Below, one piece after another: positions 1 to 11,288 of a stretch of DNA of 64,000 nt. The position numbers and the translations under genes were made by a program. The notes under the pieces were generated by a model that did not search any database, was not told the origin of the DNA, and saw only the letters and a list, made by a program, of their open reading frames with translations. The stretch spans positions 186,001 to 250,000 of the forward strand of contig JAECZT010000010.1 of NCBI GenBank assembly GCA_020055645.1. Direction: 5' to 3'. The DNA comes from Tomocerus qinae. Lineage: Eukaryota; Arthropoda; Collembola; Entomobryomorpha; Tomoceridae. The stretch's first letter is position 1. Each line of letters begins with the position of its first letter.

Positions 1-547
1 GGTATTTAACATTAAATACCACTACCTAAAAAGTAGTGGTATGTGGTATAAATGGTAAAAATGGTAGGAAATAGTTTCATTTAAATTTCGTGTTTGAATT
101 TTGAACAAAATTCGGGGGCAAAAAACGAAATAGCTTAGCAGATGATCATTGTTGTCACAAATTGATAAGTGTTCATCAATCAGAGTAGGATTCAACCAAT
201 GGGGGCGCTAACAACCCTTGCCGATTGAGAAATTAATTGCAATTAAATTAGCATCAATTTTAAATGGGCGATAACAAATACAATCTTTCTTTCTTCATTT
301 TTATAACTTTTGGTGTACAATCAAATAAATATGATTAATTTAATTGATATTGGAAATATTTCATAGAAAACAAAGTTTTAAAACTTATATTTTAGGAAGT
401 TTAGTGTATCTGTACTCAGCTGTCTAATCAATCGCTAAAATTTACCATTTTTACCATTAAATGCATTTTTACCATTAAGTGCATTTTTACCACTGTGATG
501 GTAAAAAAGGCTAAAAAGTGGTAAATTTTGTACACTGAGTAGCAGCA
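1..547. other. Non-genic leader with short repeats
   Basis: I see no coding signal here. Positions 1-20 form a near-perfect palindrome (GGTATTTAAC then ATTAAATACC). The motif TTTTTACCA recurs three times between 445 and 495, and its complement AATGGTAAAAATGG lies at 51-64, so the stretch could fold back on itself. It ends at the start codon of the 548 frame. Confidence 0.4.
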
Positions 548-1192
548 ATGGAAGCGGTTAGACAAGATAGGACTATGCTTTGCACAAGCATCACTAGGAT
601 AGAGAATCTATTCATTGCGTACGGAGCTACGCATGGCCTGTCAGCCGACCAGCGCCACCTATTGGAAGAAGAAGTAGACGTCCTGCGGGATACATGCAGT
701 AGCCAACTGCAACAGTGTAGCAGCCTCGCTACAACGGACGAGGAATACTATGAAGTCGAACCTCGTTACATCGTCCTACATGATAGACTAGACAAGCTAG
801 CTATCGCTATTGAACAATGCAAAGGAACGTCCATGGAAGGAGAATCCACACGGAACATTTACGGGAACATCGTGCGCGAACATCCCAAAGAACATCCACT
901 CGGATCGTACATCGGAGCATCCACTCACTCATCTCTTAGGAGCAGCCAAGCGGAACATTCACCGGAGTCTCCCGACGGAACGTCCATCGAAACATCCCAT
1001 AGTGCAGCCTCAAGAGTGAACATAAAAGAAAAGCCTAGGAACATCCACTCGGAACATTCGCAGGAACAGAGAAGATCCGCAGAAACATCCGCTGGAACAT
1101 CCACTGAAGAAACTCTCCACTCGGGTCTCAAGCCACCCACCGTACGTGAAGTGAATCTCATTTCATCGCATCGCATCGTGAAACTTTGGTGA
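548..1192 (+). CDS. Unrecognised ORF, 214 codons, His/Ser-rich C-terminal half
   Basis: The product is not recognised. The frame starts with ATG at 548. Its first 90 or so residues look helical and acidic (LLEEEVDVL, DRLDKLAIAIEQC). The rest is low-complexity, rich in E, H, S and T, and comes from a degenerate DNA repeat around GGAACATCCAC. A helical N-terminus followed by a disordered tail would fit a retroelement Gag (BEL/Pao-like was considered), but I see no zinc knuckle or protease motif, so that is only an inference. The stop overlaps TTTGGTGAGTA, a good splice-donor match, so the frame could continue by splicing. Base composition is clearly more GC-rich than the flanks. Confidence 0.35.
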   Translation: MEAVRQDRTMLCTSITRIENLFIAYGATHGLSADQRHLLEEEVDVLRDTCSSQLQQCSSLATTDEEYYEVEPRYIVLHDRLDKLAIAIEQCKGTSMEGESTRNIYGNIVREHPKEHPLGSYIGASTHSSLRSSQAEHSPESPDGTSIETSHSAASRVNIKEKPRNIHSEHSQEQRRSAETSAGTSTEETLHSGLKPPTVREVNLISSHRIVKLW

Positions 1193-2844
1193 GTACAAAC
1201 CTCACACCTAGCATCTTACATGCACCCGTGCCGAAGCACGAACTGTTAAGTGGAACTCTGCACGAGCCTCCACATCCATTTGATGTAAAGTCGTCTACTA
1301 CCGTCAGTGAACGACGCGTAGCTTCAGACGCACCGGCATACTCTACGTCTAGAGTCATGCCAAGTGAAAGTGTAAGTGTTCGTCTTCAGCCGCAAGACAA
1401 CTCTCTACACCCGAAGAAGAAGCTGGAACCTACGCTTCAAATTGAACGTGAACTTTTGGTGAGTAAATGCTTTACAACCATTTCTCACAAGCTTATGTCC
1501 GTGCCGACGCACACATCGACAAATGTAACTTTGTCCCACTCGCTGCAGCCCGCAGCACTCAAGCCGTCTACACCCTCCATGCAGCCACGCACAGTGTCAG
1601 ACGCATCGGCAGATTCTACGTCTAGGATCTCGCCAAGTGTTAAAAGTATTAGTGTCAGTCTTAAACTGATAGACTGTTCTGTGCACCGTGCCGTGCACCA
1701 AAGTGAAGTTTTTTGTTTGTGTCTTATGCTACAAGACAACTCTGTGCACTCAACTGTGCAACTAAATGAACGTTGGTTCGACTACTCGGCTCCTAAGGCC
1801 AGCATCAGCGCACACAAGGTACAGGCGTACCATTACATGAATATTGAACGAAGTGCATGTTCAACTTCTTTAGTACGTCTTACGGATGGCTACATGAAGA
1901 TTGTGCTATATTAACTACGAATCTCGTTAGTGCGTCCTACGGATGGCTACATGAGCATAGTGAAAAGTGTGAGTGAAACCTCGTTAGTGCGTCCTCCATA
2001 CGCCTACACGAGTTTCATCTCAACTTCTGGTGCTCGTACAGCCACCAACTCTGCACCCGTCCAGCATCTAGTCCTGGAGAAGGAAAAGAAGCCACCCGAC
2101 AGAAGTCCTTCAGCCGCAAGGAAGTATCTCGTCGGGCCTCTACAAGCAAATCCTTGTACGATGCAATCTACGCATCTATTCCCACTCGCTACGCAACAGG
2201 CGTACAGCGACGGGGAAGACAAAAGTGCTACTCGACTTAGATACAAGTCAATCGCACAACCTGCTTTAAGTGCACGAAGGCTGCTTGCAATGCAATGCAA
2301 GCAAGACTTTCGACGACTTACGCCAGAACGGCAAATTGTGTACAGTGCTATGATGTACACACTCTACATGCATAAACTGAATCGCACGCACAAACTTCTG
2401 CTGCCCTGCTACGAAGACAGTGCACACGGACTTCTGTACGAAATCACATTGATGGACACTCAACCTGCACGGTACGTAGCTTTGCACAAGCTACGCGAGT
2501 CCACCTCTACGATTGAATCCACGCACGCCACTTTGTTGTGGGACTCTGCAGTCCAAGTGTGCGTACAAGTGAAATGCTATGCACCGCCCGTGCATAGCAT
2601 AAGGAATGAAATGGACTATGTGCTACAACTTGTCAAGCACATCTGCGCTGCATGCACGCAGCCTACTCTAACCTTCTACGAAGAAACTACGGATGGATGG
2701 ACTCTACCGGAATTGTCTGGCTGCCTCCGCCACTTTCTCCGCTCGCCATCCCCATCCAACTGCAACAACGGAATGTACATGCAGCAGCTTCATGGATTGA
2801 TGAATCGAACGAGAGCATCACTACGGACTTCGCGTCGCAAGTGA
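1186..2844 (+). pseudogene. Long plus-strand frame with one stop, unknown product
   Basis: One frame runs from 1186 to 2844 with stops only near 1912-1929, about 550 codons in all, which is unusual here even allowing for the higher GC. The product is rich in Ser, Thr, His and Pro. No domain is recognisable. A segment around TDGYM is repeated on both sides of the stop (DNA motif CGGATGGCTACATGA near 1885 and 1940), so the block contains internal duplication. It overlaps the upstream 548-1192 frame by a few bases in another frame. A decayed Gag/Pol of a retroelement is possible, but no RT, integrase or protease motif was found. A repetitive non-coding sequence that happens to stay open is the alternative. 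Confidence 0.3.
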
Positions 2845-3309
2845 TTAGCTCATCGTTACTACGGCCGGACCGGCCTACTACGTCTGTGCACACACAGCCT
2901 AGCTGTACAGACACTCAACGCTCTTCAGCTATCACCCGCATCTCTTCGCGGGATGAATGGAATGGATGGACATCGCACTCGCCGATCGTCTCATCATTAC
3001 TTCTGCACTCTACAGCTACATCAACTGGATTGGAACTATTTGGACAGCAGATGCTCTCACAGTCTCCACTGCGGAACTACGGGACTCTCGCTACTACACC
3101 AGTTGCACGTAAGTTTAGTATACAGTGCAATAGACATGAATTGTGTTTTGGTGCCTCAGCCGCACCACTTATGATGGAGGACTGGACAGCCGTATCCACG
3201 CATCCTGCTCCTCAACGCAACCTGCAACTCTTCTCTACGAAGATTCTATGCATGTGGAAAACACGCTACAAGTACAACAGTGCTACAAGCGTCAAGCATA
3301 ATGTGTTTA
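2845..3309 (+). other. Tail of the GC-richer block, frames open but unrecognised
   Basis: A different plus-strand frame is open from 2652 to 3338, overlapping the end of the previous one. It is Ser/Thr-rich and shows no motif. Composition matches 548-2844, so this is probably the same unit. It runs directly into the left arm of the giant inverted repeat. Confidence 0.25.
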
Positions 3310-6300
3310 TGTATATGTGGGAGTGCAGAGAAGGATGAGTCTCTCGTTAGTCGTAGCCTCTCAGTATTATAAAAGGCCAAAGGCAGTGCACACTACCCGA
3401 ATTTCCATTGTAATTACACCCTACAACCCTCATAAATTCGATGAATCATTTTGGACAAAATCATTATGTATGTAAATTAGCCTACAGATTTCAAAATCGA
3501 ACACTATGCTTGTGCCCCTACAACCGCTATAGCGGAATGGGGTCATCCACTATATCGGAAACTTTAAACTTTGTAATTAAATTCTATAAAAGCGGATTCA
3601 GATGTTATTGAGTCAGTATACTGATTCCAAAATTGGACACCAATTTCATATCCCATCAACCGCTATAACGGAATGGGGTCATCCACTATATCGGAAACAT
3701 TTAACTTTTGTAATTAAATTCTATAAAAGCGGATTTAGATGTAATTGAGTATGCTGATTTCAAAATTGGACACCAATTTCATATCCCATCAACCGCTATA
3801 GCGGAATGGGGTCATCCACTATATCGGAAACTTTAAACTTTGTAATTAAATTCTATAAAAGCGGATTTAGATGTAATTGAGTATGCTGATTTCAAAATTG
3901 GACACCAATTTTATATCCCATCAACCGCTATAGCGGAATGGGGTCATCCACTATATCGGAAACTTTAAACTTTGTAATTAAATTCTATAAAAGCGGATTT
4001 AGATGTAATTGAGTATGCCGATTTCAAAATTGGACACCAATTTTATATCCCATCAACCGCTATAGCGGAATTGGGTCATCCACTATATCGGAAACATTTA
4101 ACTTTTGTAATTAAATTCTATAAAAGCGGATTTAGATGTAATTGAGTATGCTGATTTCAAAATTGGACACCAACTTCATATCCCATCAACCGCTATAGCG
4201 GAATGGGGTCATCCACTATATCGGAAACTTTAACTTTTGTAATTAAATTCTATAAAAGCGGATTTAGATGTAATTGAGTATGCTGATTTCAAAATTGGAC
4301 ACCAACTTCATATCCCATCAACCGCTATAGTGGAATGGGGTCATCCACTATATCGGAAACATTAAACTTTGTAATTAAATTCTATAAAAGCGGATTTAGA
4401 TGTAATTGAGAATGCTGATTTCAAAAATTGGACACCAATGATATATCCCATCAACCGCTATAGCGGAATGGGGTCATCCACTATATCGGAAACTTTAAAC
4501 TTTGTAATTAAATTTTATAAAAGCGGCTTTAGATGTTATTGAGTATGCTGATTTCAAATTTGGACACCAATTTCATATCCCATCAACCGCTATTTTGAAA
4601 TCAGCATACTTAATTACGTCTAAATCCGCTTTTATAGAATTTAATTACAAAGTTTAAAGTTTCCGATATAGTGGATGACCCCATTCCGCTATAACGGTTG
4701 ATGGGATATAAAATTGGTGTCCAATTTTGAAATCAGCATACTCAATTACATCTAAATCCGCTTTTATAGAATTTAATTACAAAAGTTAAATGTTTCCGAT
4801 ATAGTGGATGACCCCATTCCGCTATAGCAGTTGATGGGATATGAAATTGGTGTCCAATTTTGAAATCAGCATACTCAATTACGTCTAAATCCGCTTTTAT
4901 AGAATTTAATTACAAAGTTTAAAGTTTCCGATATAGTGGATGACCCCATTCCGCTATAGCGGTTGATGGGATATAAAATTGGTGTCCAATTTTGAAATCA
5001 GTATACTCAATTACATCTAAATCCGCTTTTATAGAATTTAATTACAAAGTTTAAAGTTTCCGATATAGTGGATGACCCCATTCCGCTATAGCGGTTGATG
5101 GGATATGAAATTGGTGTCCAATTTTGAAATCAGCATACTCAATTACATCTAAATCCGCTTTTATAGAATTTAATTACAAAAGTTAAATGTTTCCGATATA
5201 GTGGATGACCCCATTCCGTTATAGCGGTTGATGGGATATGAAATTGGTGTCCAATTTTGGAATCAGTATACTCAATAACATCTGAATCCGCTTTTATAGA
5301 ATTTAATTACAAAGTTTAAAGTTTCCGATAAAGTGGATGACCCCATTCCGCTATAGCGGTTGATGTGATATATAATTGGTGTCCAATTTTGAAATCAGCA
5401 TTCTCAATTACATCTAAATCCGCTTTTATAGAATTTAATTACAAAGTTTAAAGTTTCCGATATAGTGGATGACCCCATTCCGCTATAGCGGTTGATGGGA
5501 TATGAAATTGGTGTCCAATTTTGAAATCAGCATACTCAATTACATCTAAATCCGCTTTTATAGAATTTAATTACAAAGTTTAAAGTTTCCGATATAGTGG
5601 ATGACCCCATTCCGCTATAGCGGTTGATGGGATATGAAATTGGTGTCCAATTTTGAAATCAGCATACTCAATTACATCTAAATCCGCTTTTATAGAATTT
5701 AATTACAAAAGTTAAATGTTTCCGATATAGTGGATGACCCCATTCCGTTATAGCGGTTGATGGGATATGAAATTGGTGTCCAATTTTGGAATCAGTATAC
5801 TCAATAACATCTGAATCCGCTTTTATAGAATTTAATTACAAAGTTTAAAGTTTCCGATATAGTGGATGACCCCATTCCGCTATAGCGGTTGATGGGATAT
5901 ATAATTGGTGTCCAATTTTGAAATCAGCATTCTCAATTACATCTAAATCCGCTTTTATAGAATTTAATTACAAAGTTTAAAGTTTCCGATATAGTGGATG
6001 ACCCCATTCCGCTATAGCGGTTGATGGGATATGAAATTGGTGTCCAATTTTGAAATCAGCATACTCAATTACATCTAAATCCGCTTTTATAGAATTTAAT
6101 TACAAAGTTTAAAGTTTCCGATATAGTGGATGACCCCATTCCGCTATAGCGGTTGATGGGATATGAAATTGGTGTCCAATTTTGAAATCAGCATACTCAA
6201 TTACATCTAAATCCGCTTTTATAGAATTTAATTACAAAAGTTAAATGTTTCCGATATAGTGGATGACCCCATTCCGTTATAGCGGTTGATGGGATATGAA

Positions 6301-6628
6301 ATTGGTGTCCAATTTTGGAATCAGTATACTCAATAACATCTGAATCCGCTTTTATAGAATTTAATTACAAAGTTTAAAGTTTCCGATATAGTGGATGACC
6401 CCATTCCGCTATAGCGGTTGTAGGGGCACAAGCATAGTGTTCGATTTTGAAATCTGTAGGCTAATTTACATACATAATGATTTTTTCCAAAATGATTCAT
6501 CGAATTTATGTGGGTTGTAGGGTGTAATTACAATGGAAATTCGGGTAGTGTGCACTGCCTTTGGCCTTTTATAATACTGAGAGGCTACGACTAACGAGAG
6601 AATCATCCTTCTCTGCACTCCCACATAT
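3310..6628. repeat. Giant inverted repeat (foldback) of ~132-bp tandem units
   Basis: The left arm (about 3310-4593) and right arm (about 4594-6628) are reverse complements. Both outer ends carry the same unique flank (GGGAGTGCAGAGAAGGATGA, then TATTATAAAAGGCC) before the tandem units begin. Each unit is about 132 bp and contains the perfect dyad CCGCTATAGCGG, AATGGGGTCATCCACTATAT and ATAAAAGCGGATTTAGATG. The left arm holds about 8 units and the right arm about 14. The centre is near 4593, with almost no spacer. Long inverted arms made of tandem repeats are the hallmark of Foldback/Galileo-type DNA elements. No transposase lies inside. Both arms carry TATAAAA in the non-repeated flank. Confidence 0.8.
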
Positions 6629-6832
6629 GTTTCTCCATGTGTCTGTATGTGTATGTAATATGATGCAATGTTATGTAAGTATGTAACCCCCCTAGATAAG
6701 ATATGTATGAAATTGAATGTATTTTGCGTCTATCTAGTATTGAAATTGTACATTTCAAAGTGGGGAGAATGGAGACGCCATAGGCTTTCTTCTAGTATAA
6801 AGACTAGAGAGGGACAGTGGGAATCTCGTTAC

Positions 6833-6890
<58 letters not shown>

Positions 6891-7788
6891 GAGTTACTCC
6901 CAAAGGCCTCCTGCTACCTTCTTTCATGAGCACCATGGAAGCGATGGAACGGACGGTCGCTTTGGCGTTAGCTCGAAATCTCCTCTTCCACTGTAGACCT
7001 TATGGTGCTATAGTACATAAACGTACTAGGCTAAGTGTGTAAACCCCTTAGTGTAGGCTTCCTAGTATTATGAAATATGCAATGTGTAAGAATGAAATAA
7101 TGTAATGTGTATGTACAATAGTGTGTAGTCTAACCTACCTACCTACTTGTATGAATAATAGCATAGCCTGTAGATGTATTGCCCATACCTACCTATGTTG
7201 TAATGAATGTGTCATGTGACACAACTGCACTTGCCTAGCCCCAAAGTTTGATTGCTAGCAAGTAGTACACTTCCGAATCCTGACGGAGAAGCACGCAATT
7301 TTCGTGCTGTTCTCCAAAACTTAATTAGTGCCCTATTTAAGTTACCTGTGTACTCACCTGAACCCCATTAACTTACCTGCCTTTAGTTAGTAGTTTTAAC
7401 CTAGAATATGTGTGTATAAGTGTGTAATTATTTATAGTACATAAATAAAAGTGTCTTCACACCAAGTCGCGGCTTGCACGTTCACCACATCATTCTAGGA
7501 GCATGGAAAAGTAAGGAAACCTAAAATGACTCATAGCACAGCCTTATTAGCCCTCTCCACAAACCCTTACAAAGAAAATCATTAATACCCCCGTAGACTA
7601 TGATGAGTTTGCTTCTAATATTTCCCTCACTTTTTAAATAACTGTCTCCATATTTCCGCCGTGCGTTAAAGATTTCGCGGCAAAACCATTCACGGCTTTT
7701 GTGAATCGATTTTAAACAAAACTATTTGCTGCATGACATACTTTTGACTAAAATGAAATCAATAAAGTTAATAGTTACTTAGTTATTA
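6629..7788. other. Right flank of the foldback, no convincing gene
   Basis: The stretch continues with TATG/GTATG-rich sequence (6625-6680, 7060-7200). The only open frame, 61 codons from 6668, has no recognisable features. AATAAA at 7444-7449 follows a GT-rich tract and could be a polyadenylation signal, so 6629-7480 may be the 3' end of the unit that begins at 548. I see no long terminal repeat when comparing it with 1-547. Confidence 0.3.
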
Positions 7789-7827
7789 TTAATTTTTACG
7801 TATAATAGAGCAAATAGCGCAACTTAC

Positions 7828-8200
7828 TTCAAAAATAATTTCTATCTTCGTTTTGGCAATGGCTACCGTAGCAATTTCCAACTTTGATGGATCTTCGACG
7901 TGAGTAACCATTTCAAAATCGATAGAAATAATATTTGCAGGGTTTTTTAGCAATCCACCATCCTTCGGCCGTAGTTTTAGTACCTGAGTTGTCCAGTTTT
8001 TTAGAGAACGCTGGCTCCTCATGCAAGGGCGCGGGTTTTTCTGAGATTCCAGACTCCTCAGGCACTGTAGCCTCCACCTTCGACTTCATCGTATAACCTG
8101 CAGTACCTTTCTTCCTTTTCAAGGCTGAGTCCAATAAATTCATCACCTTTTTCATTTTATCCAGAGGAACGGAAAGAAAAATCTTTCTGATAAAATCCAT
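7828..8200 (-). pseudogene. Exon fragment resembling a DEDDh 3'-5' exonuclease
   Basis: The minus strand encodes NIISIDFEMVTHVEDPSKLE followed by IATVAIAK and a hydrophobic strand. This resembles the Exo I block of the REXO/ISG20 exonucleases (hydrophobic strand, D-x-E-M-V, then a second strand). The exon ends at 7828 directly before GTAAGTT, a strong donor. The upstream coding part (about 90 residues, Lys- and Glu-rich, starting near 8200) is in a different frame. The switch falls at a six-T run (7943-7948 on the plus strand), so a one-base indel is the simplest reading, although an unseen intron could also explain it. Exo II and Exo III are absent. The family call rests on one motif. Confidence 0.4.
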
Positions 8201-8453
8201 CCTGTTCCCAATTGTTGTTGCAAGTCAAGAAAGAATCTCCTAATAAAGTCAATAGTGCTTAAATTAATTGCATTTATTTGTACAGATATATTGTAATGGA
8301 TATTAAATTTTTTGAATACAATGACAGTCTTACTTTGCTGATTTTGAGGAAATTGCAAATTAGGTTAAATATTTATATGTGCAGGTGCTGAAGACATTTG
8401 AGTTGTCAATATTTTAGGTATTAGTAGTGGTATTTGACGAATGAAATGCTATT

Positions 8454-9630
8454 AGCTCGCCTGAGGAAGCGAGCTTATAGAACCGCACAGTCTGTCCGTA
8501 CGTCTGTACGTCCGTACGTCCGTCCGTCCCCACGATAACTTTCGAAAGCAATGACGGATATTGACCAAACTTGCCAAAAACAATGCCTATGGACCACTGA
8601 CGATCCCTATTGAATTGGGGGTAAATCGGCCCATTGGTTTCTGAGATACCGCGCGCTCACTTTGTCTTCATTTTGATAGTCAAAGTAAAAATTTGGCATT
8701 AAATGTACATTAAAAAGTTCAATGGCGTTTCCTATAAATTGTTAGCGTGATAGTATAAAATACTTCATTCCGCTTCTACCAAATTTGAGATTTTATAATA
8801 AAGCAAATTAAACTGAAAATAACTATTAGACGATAGAAAAAAATCTATTTTGGTTTTATATTAAATTTAATAGTCAAATTCCTATTTTTTGATTTCCTTT
8901 AAATTTAAATAATCATTATTAACCGATTTTAATTTTCTGTTGATTTTCATGGTCAACATTAATCAATTTTGATTTTCTGTTGATTTTTATAATCAACATT
9001 AATCAATTTTGATTTTCTGTTGATTTTCATAGTCAATATTAATCAATTTTGATTTTCTGTTGATTTTCATAGTCAATATTAATCAATTTTGATTTTCTGT
9101 TGATTTTCATAGTTAACATTAATCAATTTTGATTTTCTGTTGATTTTCATAGTCAATATTAATCAATTTTGATTTTCTGTTGATTTTCATAGTCAACATT
9201 AATCAATTTTGATTTTCTGTTGATTTTCATAGTCAACATTAATCAATTTTGATTTTCTGTTGATTTTCATAGTCAACATTAATCAATTTTGATTTTCTGT
9301 TGATTTTCATAGTCAACATTAATCAATTTTGATTTTCTGTTGATTTTCATAGCCAACATTAATCAATTTTGATTTTCTGTTGATTTTCATAGTCAACATT
9401 AATCAATTTAGATTTTTTGTTGATTTTTGAAATAATATAGCTTCGTTTCTTTATAATACCAATGTCTGAATTTTTAATATTTCATAGCTACATATATAAA
9501 GACCCAATTCTGAAAGTTTGATCAAAATCCGTACGCTCGGTTTTGTACTACGTGCCAGTACTTTTCGTCTATCAAAATGTGTACAAGTTAACCTTTAATC
9601 AGGCGAGCTTCTGTTACGGCTTGCTGTAGG
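8454..9630 (+). mobile_element. Family H element, copy 1 (complete)
   Basis: The element starts AGCTCGCCTGAG and ends GCGAGCTTCTGTTACGGC then TTGCTGTAGG, next to a T run. AGCTCGCCTGA at the start and TCAGGCGAGCT near the end are subterminal inverted repeats. The order is a 40-bp head, a GTCCGTACGTCC microsatellite, a conserved block (CGATAACTTTCGAA, then ACCAAACTTG), CCGCGCGCTCACTTTGTC, then about 12 copies of a 40-bp minisatellite (9000-9430; core TTGATTTTCATAGTCAACAT). There is no coding capacity. The layout recalls non-autonomous Helentron elements (HINE/DINE-1), which is an inference. Confidence 0.75.
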
Positions 9631-10465
9631 TTTTTTTTAAAATGCGAGCGCAACAGTAGCATATGATAGCATTATTCTGCCGGCTTACATTTAAGCAGAA
9701 CCAAAGATGGGCTGAACCACTGACATGTGGAAGTGCTGATGCTTGCCTGGAGCGAGGCCCATCTATAGCGAACATCACATTTTTACTAGCATTTTATAGG
9801 ATTGAATACTTATTCCATACTACATTAAATTTCAACCACACAGTATATCATACATCATATCATATAATTCCACAAATTCAATAATATTAGTTTCATCAAA
9901 ACCATTCTCAAAATTATAACATCAATTTCAACAAAATAATATAAAATCACAAATAATTTATATTCGATGCGATGTATTCTCATTTTTTGTCGACCTCTGA
10001 ACGTAGATTACGTCCACAGGAGCAATATATGGCTATCGTCTTTGCCCAACGATCACAATCATTGCCGTTAATATCATCATGTCCGACCTTGATATCTCTG
10101 TAGCTCTCTCGAAAAATAAGACAAGAATACACATCAGCTCAGAAATACCCACTGAAATTCATCCCAAAAATACAATTAGAACATTTTTATTACATTTTCA
10201 ACAACTTTTTCCATTTTTACCATTTCAAATTAAACCATCAATAATTACTTTCATTACGATTTACCATTGAGATCATAATGCATATTATTTCTTGCTTTCA
10301 GGGGGCATATTTCATTTCTACAAATCAAAATCAACATTGTTTCATTTTTAAACTCAAAATAACTCCAAAAAATCAAATAATAAACTTTTTACTTTTCATT
10401 TCAAAACCACCAAAAATTAAACACATCGTTTCCTTAGTACACTGCACTTTCTTAAACACCTTTTT
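9631..10465. other. AT-rich spacer between family H copies
   Basis: There are no recognisable genes or repeats beyond A/T-rich simple sequence. Small plus-strand frames (63-105 codons at 9663-10595) are rich in I, N, K, F and T, as expected by chance. Confidence 0.4.
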
Positions 10466-11284
10466 ATCTCGCCTGGCTAGGCAGCTTATAGAATCGCACA
10501 GTCCGTCCGTCCGTCCGTCCGTTTACACGATAACTTTTGAAAACATTGATGGATTTCAACTAAACTTGGCAAAAACATTGTCTATGGACCTGTGACAAAG
10601 CCTATTGAAAATGGGCCACATTTGTCTATAGTTTGCTGAGATGCCGCGCGCTCACTTTGTCTTCATTTTAATAGTCAAAATGAAAATGTGACATTAAATG
10701 GACATTAAAAGTTCAAATGTGCTTCCTATGGATTGTTAGCGGGATAGTACAAAATATTAAATGCCGCTTCTTCAAAATTTAAGATTTCATAATAAATTCA
10801 ATAAAACTGGAAAATACCTATTATAGGACGAAAATAAATCTATTTCGCATTTATATGCAAATAGATAGTTAAATTTATATTTTTCGAATTGCTTTCCATT
10901 ATGATAGCCAACATTAATCAATTTTGATTTTCTGTTGATTTTCATACTCAACATTAATAAATTTTGATTTTCTGTTGATTTCCATATTCAACATTAATAA
11001 ATTTTGATTTTCTATAGATTTTCATAGTCAACAATTATCTATTTTGATTTTCTGTTGATTTTCATAGTCAACATTAATCTATTTTGAGTTTCTGTTGATT
11101 TTCATAGTCAACGTTAATCTGCTTTGATTTTCTATTGACTTTGATGGTCAACATTCATACATTTTGACTTTGATACTCAATATTAATCAATAAATATGAA
11201 AATAAACCCGTTTCTACTATTCTATTAAAACTGTGTGCACGGGCCCCTTCACTCAGTCGAGCTTCTGTTACGGCTTGCCGTAGG
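10466..11284 (+). mobile_element. Family H element, copy 2 (diverged ends)
   Basis: The head reads ATCTCGCCTGGCTAGGCAGC, one base off the family start, followed by (GTCC)n, the ATAACTTTTGAA block and a degenerate 40-bp minisatellite (10900-11190). The end at 11284 is CGGCTTGCCGTAGG. Copy 3 begins four T bases later, so the two are head-to-tail neighbours. Confidence 0.7.
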
Positions 11285-11288
11285 TTTT

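Noticed and set aside
3522-6410. CRISPR or bacterial repeat array from the regular CCGCTATAGCGG dyads
   Set aside because: Whole 132-bp units are repeated with no unique spacers; it is a satellite in inverted arms.
1-7500. LTR retrotransposon with LTRs at 1-547 and 6629-7500
   Set aside because: No sequence identity between the two stretches, and no RT, protease or integrase motif in between.
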